From Mesorhizobium sp. M9A.F.Ca.ET.002.03.1.2 (lineage in GTDB: Bacteria > Pseudomonadota > Alphaproteobacteria > Rhizobiales > Rhizobiaceae): a stretch of 64,000 nucleotides of DNA. Position numbers and translations under genes: made by a program. The stretch spans positions 3,031,001 through 3,095,000 of the forward strand of contig NZ_CP034443.1 of NCBI RefSeq assembly GCF_003952365.1, written 5' to 3'. Below are positions 59,841 to 64,000 of the stretch, piece by piece. Numbering within the stretch: the first letter of the stretch is position 1; each line of letters starts with the position of its first letter. The notes under the pieces were generated by a model. It saw only the letters and a program-made list of their open reading frames with translations, was not told where the DNA came from and searched no databases.

Positions 59841-60866
59841 ATGATGCGCACCCAGGAGCTTCCTTCCGCCGTCCCGCTGATGGCGCTTTCGACCGGTTTC
59901 TGGGCCTTCAAGACTCTGGCCGCGGCGCACGAGTTGGACCTCTTCAGCCGCCTTGCGGGCGGCGCCGGCACGACGGCTGCCGGGCTGGCGGAAGCGCTCG
60001 GTCTGCATCCACGCCCGTCCGAGATGCTGTTGACCGGCTGCGCTGCACTCGGGCTTCTGGAGAAAACGGATGGCCGTTATCGCAATACGCCGTTAAGCGA
60101 AGCCTATCTCGTGAAGGGCAAGCCGTATTACTTCGGTGGCTTCGTGCAGATGGCCGACAAGCGGCTCTATGCGGGCTGGGGCAAACTTGCCGAAGCGCTG
60201 CGCACGAACCGGCCAACCACGTGGGACCCGGCAGTGCAATCCTCGATATTCGACGGCGAGGATCCGACGATGCTGGCACTCTTCTGGGAGGCGATGCATT
60301 CGCTCTCCACGATGACCGCGCGCAAGCTCGGCGAAGCCGTGGACCTCAGCCATTTCCGCCGCCTCCTGGACATCGGCGGCGGATCGGGCGCGTACGACAT
60401 CGAGCTTTGCAAACAGTATGGCGAGTTGCGCGCGACCGTGTTTGATCTGCCGCATGTGGCCGCGATCGCCGCGGGAAAAGTCAACGAGGCCGGCTTGGCC
60501 GACCGCATCGAGACCGCCGGCGGCAGCTTCTTCGAGCAGCTTCCGAAAGATCACGACGTGCATCTCCTGTCGATGATCCTGCACGATTGGGACGAGGCGA
60601 AGAACCGCGCCCTGCTCAGCCGGTCCTTCGAGGCTTTGCCGAGCGGCGGCGCAGTCGTCATCAGCGAGCTTCTCGTCAATGACGAAAAGACCGGGCCGGC
60701 GCCGGCCGCGCTGATGAGCCTCAACATGCTGATCGAGACGGAAGGGCGAAACTACACGCCGGCCGAATATTCGGCGTGGCTCGAGGGAGCCGGATTCCGG
60801 CGCATCGAGACGGTCTGGTTCGACGCACCCGCCGCGAACGGCGCCGTGATCGGCCGCAAGCCCTAA
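59841..60866 (+). CDS. O-methyltransferase, family 2
   Basis: SAM-dependent O-methyltransferase of 341 residues (acetylserotonin/caffeate-type). N-terminal dimerisation helices (MALSTGFWAFKTLAAAHELDLFSRLAGGAGTTAAGLAEALG), glycine-rich SAM loop LLDIGGGSGAYDIELCKQYG, VFDLPHVAAIA, DRIETAGGSFFEQLPKDHDVHLLSMILHDWDEAKNRALL (with catalytic-type His-Asp in ILHDWD) and YSAWLEGAGFRRIETV. It may methylate a phenolic or polyketide-like hydroxyl; no biosynthetic cluster is visible nearby. GAGGAG lies before the ATG pair. Confidence 0.88.
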   Translation: MMRTQELPSAVPLMALSTGFWAFKTLAAAHELDLFSRLAGGAGTTAAGLAEALGLHPRPSEMLLTGCAALGLLEKTDGRYRNTPLSEAYLVKGKPYYFGGFVQMADKRLYAGWGKLAEALRTNRPTTWDPAVQSSIFDGEDPTMLALFWEAMHSLSTMTARKLGEAVDLSHFRRLLDIGGGSGAYDIELCKQYGELRATVFDLPHVAAIAAGKVNEAGLADRIETAGGSFFEQLPKDHDVHLLSMILHDWDEAKNRALLSRSFEALPSGGAVVISELLVNDEKTGPAPAALMSLNMLIETEGRNYTPAEYSAWLEGAGFRRIETVWFDAPAANGAVIGRKP

Positions 60867-60911
60867 GCAGGTTCCGCAAAAGTGTCCCACGGTTTTGCGA
60901 TCAGAACCTGC
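60867..60911. repeat. Short palindromic intergenic repeat
   Basis: GCAGGTTC-C-GCAAAA and TTTTGC-GATCA-GAACCTGC form an interrupted hairpin around an 11-base centre. This sequence (with AAGTG in the loop) is a familiar dispersed Mesorhizobium repeat. It follows the methyltransferase stop directly and may end its transcript. Confidence 0.6.
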
Positions 60912-60929
60912 GATAAACAAGGGAATCTA

Positions 60930-60965
60930 AGCAGACATTGGTGGGACAGCCCACGAGTGTCTGCT
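60930..60965. other. Nested stem-loop
   Basis: AGCAGACA pairs with TGTCTGCT, and inside it TGGG pairs with CCCA, giving a two-step hairpin followed by TTT. It lies 22 bases before the cytochrome c gene, so it could be an upstream terminator or a leader structure. Confidence 0.5.
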
Positions 60966-60987
60966 TTAGAGCCAAGGGGAGGAAAGC

Positions 60988-61542
60988 ATGAGCATTCACG
61001 ACTTCGGATCTGCCGCAGCGCGCGTGGCGTCGCAGGCGGCCGGGCGGGTGTTGCCGGCGGCATTCACGGCGTTGGCGGTGATCGGATCGCCGCCTGCCGG
61101 CGCGGCCGACCGCGAGCTGGTCGAACGGGGGAAATACCTGGCGACCATCGCGAGCTGCACCGATTGCCACACGCCGGGACATTTCCTCGGCAAGCCGGAC
61201 ATGACGCGTCACCTCGGCGGCTCCGACGTCGGCTTCGAGGTCCCGGGGCTCGGGGTCTTCTACGGCCCCAACCTCACGCCCGACGAAGCGACGGGTCTCG
61301 GGCGCTGGAGCGAGCTTGATATCGTCACGGCGATCCGGACAGGCAAGCGCCCCGACGGACGCACGCTTGCTCCGAGCATGCCGTGGGCCGCATTCGCGAA
61401 ACTCACCGACGCTGACGCCGCGGCGATCGGGGCCTACCTCAAGAGCCTGCCGCCGGTGAGCAACAAGGTCCCTGGGCCGTTCGAACCGGGCGAGGCCCCG
61501 ACGTCGTTCGTGATGAAGATCGTGCCGCCGGCGAAGCAATAG
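60988..61542 (+). CDS. Mono-haem cytochrome c
   Basis: Exported cytochrome c of 184 residues: a long leader with hydrophobic segment (VLPAAFTALAVIGSPPAGAA), then ADRELVERGKYLATIASCTDCHTPGHFLGKPDMTRHLGGSDVGFEVPGLG with haem site CTDCH, FYGPNLTPDEATGLGRWSELDIVTAIRTGKRPDGRTLAPSMPWAAFAKLTDADAAAIGAYLKSLPPV. The GPNLTPD and MPWxAFAKLTD segments are those of the cytochromes c that serve membrane alcohol/aldehyde dehydrogenases; here no dehydrogenase gene is adjacent. GGGAGGAAAG precedes the ATG. Confidence 0.85.
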   Translation: MSIHDFGSAAARVASQAAGRVLPAAFTALAVIGSPPAGAADRELVERGKYLATIASCTDCHTPGHFLGKPDMTRHLGGSDVGFEVPGLGVFYGPNLTPDEATGLGRWSELDIVTAIRTGKRPDGRTLAPSMPWAAFAKLTDADAAAIGAYLKSLPPVSNKVPGPFEPGEAPTSFVMKIVPPAKQ

Positions 61543-61618
61543 GGCCGGCGCATTGCAGGGCGGCGCCATCAATTTGCCGGCTAAAGACTTGCGCGGAGTC
61601 GTTCAAACCAGATCGGTT

Positions 61619-62077
61619 TTAGCCAGCCGAATGCTTGCCGCGGCGCTCGACGATGTAGATGTGGTCGGCCACCAGCACCACATCGCCATGCTGGTTGATC
61701 ACCTCGCAGCGCTCGATGACGCGGCCGCAATCCGGCCGCTTCGGGTCGTCTTGCTTGGCCGAGATGGTCGTGCGGGTCTTGATCGTATCGCCGATGAACA
61801 CCGGCTTGATGAAGCGCAGCCGATCATAGCCATAGGAGAAGGCGACCGGATTGACGATGCTTGCCGTCAGCCCGACGCCGACCGAGAACACCAGAGTGCC
61901 ATGGGCGATGCGCTGGCCGAACGGCGTCGCCTTCATGAATTCGGCGTCCATGTGGTGAGGGAAGAAATCGCCCGTATGGCCGGCATGCACGACGAAGTCG
62001 GTCTCGGTGATGGTGCGCCCGCTGGTCGTCCGCGTCGAGCCGATCCGGTAATCCTCGAAATAGATCGTCTGCTCCAT
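61619..62077 (-). CDS. MaoC-like hydratase/dehydratase
   Basis: Hot-dog fold MaoC protein of 152 residues: [65 protein letters not shown], with the catalytic Asp/His pair in GDFFPHHMD (family usually D-x4-H), then [17 protein letters not shown]. It usually hydrates enoyl-CoA or a similar double bond. It is one base from the Gfo/Idh gene and ends a sugar-acid operon, an uncommon partner for MaoC. Confidence 0.87.
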   Translation of the reverse strand: MEQTIYFEDYRIGSTRTTSGRTITETDFVVHAGHTGDFFPHHMDAEFMKATPFGQRIAHGTLVFSVGVGLTASIVNPVAFSYGYDRLRFIKPVFIGDTIKTRTTISAKQDDPKRPDCGRVIERCEVINQHGDVVLVADHIYIVERRGKHSAG

Positions 62078-62078
62078 G

Positions 62079-63155
62079 TCAGGGCCTCGCCGCGATCGGT
62101 GTTGCCGGCGCCGCGCTGGATTGGTAGGCGGCCTCGACCAGCGCCATCGTGTTCCAGGCGTCCTCGACGGAACTGACAAGCTCGGCGTCCTCGCCTGACG
62201 CGTAGCGCTGGACATTGGCCATGCGGCCGACGAAGGCGTCCGGAAACCATGCGCCGACCAGCGGCACCGCAACCCAGTCGGAGCCGCCCCTGGGGTAGAT
62301 TTCAAGGATGTCAGGCTCGCCGCGCGGATAATCGAGATTGAGCCCCAGTTTGAGATAAGCGGCGCCCTCGGTGCCGCAGATGCGGAACTCGCAGGCCTGA
62401 TGTTTTCGGCCGAATTTATGATCGTGGTTGATCGACAGCGCGCAGCGCACGCTATCGCCATAGTCGAGGATCGCGCTGGTGCGCGTTTGCGCGACCTTGT
62501 GGCCGGGATGGCCGAGCGTCTTGGCGTGAACCCCTCTGGGATCGCCGAGCAACTGCCGGATCAGGTCGAGATAATGGATCGAATGCATGGCGATCTCGAC
62601 ACGCGGCGCCTTCAGCAGGAACTCCCAGAGCTGCCACGGTGTCGCCAGCGCCAGCCAGGCGTCGAAATCGACCACGTTGCCAAGCCAGCCACTGGCGATG
62701 GCGTCCTTCAGCGCCAGCATCATCGGTGCGAAACGGAGCTGGAAATTCACTGCCGCCTTCAGGTTTTTGGCGCGGCAGATTGCGAGGATCTCGGTCGCTT
62801 CGGTAAGGTCGCTGCCCATCGGCTTCTGGATCAGCGCCACGGCATTGTCGGGCAACGCCCTGAGCACGCCGGCATGACGGGCCGGCGGCGTCGCCAGATC
62901 GAAGACGACGTCCCTGTTTGCCGCGGCTTCCTCGACCGACCGGTAAGCGGTGACGCCCCATTTCTGCGCCAGTCTTTCCGCCTTGGCATGGTCGGGATCG
63001 AAAAGCCCGGCGACCGGGAAACCGGCTTTCCCATAGGCCGGGAAATGCGCATCGCCGACGATCGACCCGGCGCCGAAAATCACGATCGGCCTGGGCTTTG
63101 ATGGCTTCGCCCAGCCTTGAGAGAGCGAGGCGGGATCGAAAACGCCATCAGTCAT
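62079..63155 (-). CDS. Gfo/Idh/MocA family oxidoreductase
   Basis: NAD(P)-dependent sugar-type oxidoreductase of 358 residues. Rossmann start [47 protein letters not shown]-like motif replaced by [16 protein letters not shown] (Gln for Glu before Lys-Pro), and C-terminal substrate domain with [20 protein letters not shown], where His of the HxxxD motif is catalytic. It overlaps the mutarotase stop by eight bases. It probably oxidises a sugar or sugar acid. Confidence 0.88.
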   Translation of the reverse strand: MTDGVFDPASLSQGWAKPSKPRPIVIFGAGSIVGDAHFPAYGKAGFPVAGLFDPDHAKAERLAQKWGVTAYRSVEEAAANRDVVFDLATPPARHAGVLRALPDNAVALIQKPMGSDLTEATEILAICRAKNLKAAVNFQLRFAPMMLALKDAIASGWLGNVVDFDAWLALATPWQLWEFLLKAPRVEIAMHSIHYLDLIRQLLGDPRGVHAKTLGHPGHKVAQTRTSAILDYGDSVRCALSINHDHKFGRKHQACEFRICGTEGAAYLKLGLNLDYPRGEPDILEIYPRGGSDWVAVPLVGAWFPDAFVGRMANVQRYASGEDAELVSSVEDAWNTMALVEAAYQSSAAPATPIAARP

Positions 63156-63477
63156 GATGGAAGACTTCGTCCATCGTCGCCCACCACTCGCCCTCCTTGC
63201 GGGTCGGCAGCGGCTCCTGGCAAGGCATGCAGAGCGCCCACCATTCCTGCGTCTTGGGGTCCGCGGCCATCTTCGCCATGTCGGCGGCATAGTCGGTGCC
63301 GTGGTACTCGAAAGTGCTGAACAAAAGGTGCTCTGGCTCCCTGTGATAGATCGAATGGTTCTTGATGTTGCAGGCGGAAATCATGGCAAGCACGTCAGGC
63401 CAGACGGCGGCGTGAAGCCGCACATACTCGGCGACCTTTTCCGGCTTGAGGCCGAGCACCATTCCCATCCGCTGCAT
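63148..63477 (-). CDS. L-rhamnose mutarotase family protein
   Basis: RhaM-type mutarotase of 109 residues, complete: RMGMVLGLKPEKVAEYVRLHAAVWPDVLAMISACNIKNHSIYHREPEHLLFSTFEYHGTDYAADMAKMAADPKTQEWWALCMPCQEPL. Catalytic His (RLHAAVWP) and the paired Trp residues (EWW) are present. It interconverts anomers of a 6-deoxy sugar such as L-rhamnose or L-fucose. Stop overlaps the next gene by eight bases; preceded by 10 bases after the dehydratase stop. Confidence 0.9.
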   Translation of the reverse strand: MQRMGMVLGLKPEKVAEYVRLHAAVWPDVLAMISACNIKNHSIYHREPEHLLFSTFEYHGTDYAADMAKMAADPKTQEWWALCMPCQEPLPTRKEGEWWATMDEVFHHD

Positions 63478-63487
63478 GTCCGGCTCC

Positions 63488-64000
63488 CTATTTCGTGATA
63501 TCGGTCGTGAATTCCGCGATGCTCTTCGCCTTGACGGCATCCCAGTCCCAGTCGATGCCGATGCCGGGCTCGTCCGGCGCCAATGCGTGCCCGTCCTCGA
63601 TGCGCATTTTCTTGCCGGTCAGATCGTCAAGCTGGGGAATATACTCGACATATCGGCCGTTCTGAATGGCGCAGGTCAGGCTGACATGCAGTTCCATCAG
63701 GAAATGCGGGCAGACCGGGATGTCGAACGCCTCGGCCGCATGTGCCACCTTCAGCCAGGGCGTGATGCCGCCGATGCGGCCGACATCGACCTGCACGATC
63801 GAGCAGCCGCCTTTTTGCATATATTCGCGGAAATGCCGGATTGAATAGAGCGACTCGCCGATGGCGATCGGCGTCGACGTCGCGTTGGACAGCCGCACAT
63901 GGCCGTCTATGTCGTCGGCCGGCAGCGGTTCCTCGATCCAGGCGAGGTCGAGGTCGCGCAAGCGCTCCGCGCGGCGGATCGCCTCGTCGACCGAAAAGCC
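63488..64000 (-). CDS. Enolase-superfamily sugar acid dehydratase (partial)
   Basis: C-terminal 170 residues of a mandelate racemase/muconate-lactonising enzyme superfamily member; the N-terminus lies beyond the window edge. Visible: metal-ligand LAWIEEPLPADDIDG, IGESLYSIRHFREYMQKGGCSIVQVDVGRIGGITPWLKVAHAAEAFDIPVCPHFLMELH with the catalytic His (CPHF) and a metal-site Glu (GES). With rhamnose mutarotase and an oxidoreductase in the same operon it is probably an L-fuconate-, L-rhamnonate- or related aldonate dehydratase. Confidence 0.88.
   Translation of the reverse strand, partial: GFSVDEAIRRAERLRDLDLAWIEEPLPADDIDGHVRLSNATSTPIAIGESLYSIRHFREYMQKGGCSIVQVDVGRIGGITPWLKVAHAAEAFDIPVCPHFLMELHVSLTCAIQNGRYVEYIPQLDDLTGKKMRIEDGHALAPDEPGIGIDWDWDAVKAKSIAEFTTDITK

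Overview
The window reads as chromosome of an alphaproteobacterium of the order Hyphomicrobiales (Rhizobiales), most like Mesorhizobium and relatives. The basis is high GC content, many solute-uptake operons (ABC and TRAP) each with its own GntR or LysR regulator, tight ATGA gene overlaps, CTTGAC-type promoters, and dispersed intergenic palindromic repeats of the rhizobial kind. No rRNA, tRNA or CRISPR was found. Taxonomy is an inference from style and protein families, not from a marker gene.

Layout. 0-3.7 kb: three glycosyltransferases in one minus-strand operon. 3.7-7.4 kb: a decayed stretch with fragments of an HNH/EVE-type nuclease, an ApbE-like FMN transferase, a membrane protein and hemN, around an intact NnrR-like Crp/Fnr regulator, a DUF1858 protein and a perfect TTGCG-N4-CGCAA site; it looks like a former nitric-oxide/denitrification locus. 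7.9-17.7 kb: a cytochrome c and a two-component system, divergent from a periplasmic electron-transfer operon: an isoquinoline-1-oxidoreductase-like Mo hydroxylase, a flavocytochrome c sulfide dehydrogenase pair and SoxXYZA, with no SoxB or SoxCD. 17.8-25.3 kb: a LysR-controlled catabolic operon (argininosuccinate-lyase-family C-N lyase, polar amino acid ABC importer, MmgE/PrpD protein, CE4-type deacetylase). 25.3-39.7 kb: a GntR-controlled operon with a sugar-type ABC importer (the two permeases fused in one chain), SDR, 3-hydroxyacyl-CoA/gulonate-type dehydrogenase, BKACE, SMP-30 lactonase, then an acyl-CoA dehydrogenase and a phosphotransferase. It is interrupted at 34.8-37.4 kb by a small element with inverted repeats that carries ArsR, SRPBCC and DHFR-like cargo.

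39.7-45.2 kb: an M24 creatinase-like hydrolase, an M24 remnant, and an ectoine-type ABC importer (ehuBCDA) with a GntR regulator. 45.3-49.2 kb: an inverted-repeat element, a small membrane protein, an HTH/TPR regulator next to a beta-propeller protein, and a GNAT/DUF1778 toxin-antitoxin pair with an operator palindrome. 49.5-57.4 kb: a GntR-controlled operon for uptake (TRAP) and oxidative breakdown (LLM monooxygenase, flavin reductase, EthD-like protein, HpcH aldolase, D-2-hydroxyacid dehydrogenase) of an unknown acid. 57.4-61.6 kb: repeats, a candidate small RNA, a MocR regulator divergent from a DUF1127 protein, an O-methyltransferase and a cytochrome c. 61.6-64 kb: the end of a minus-strand sugar-acid operon (enolase-superfamily dehydratase cut by the window edge, rhamnose mutarotase, Gfo/Idh oxidoreductase, MaoC hydratase).

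Overall the window is a series of independent catabolic modules. The most interesting are the SoxB-less Sox/Mo-hydroxylase cluster, the ArgH/PrpD operon that could serve aminopolycarboxylate (iminodisuccinate-type) breakdown, the BKACE-based sugar-acid route, and the inverted-repeat mobile element.
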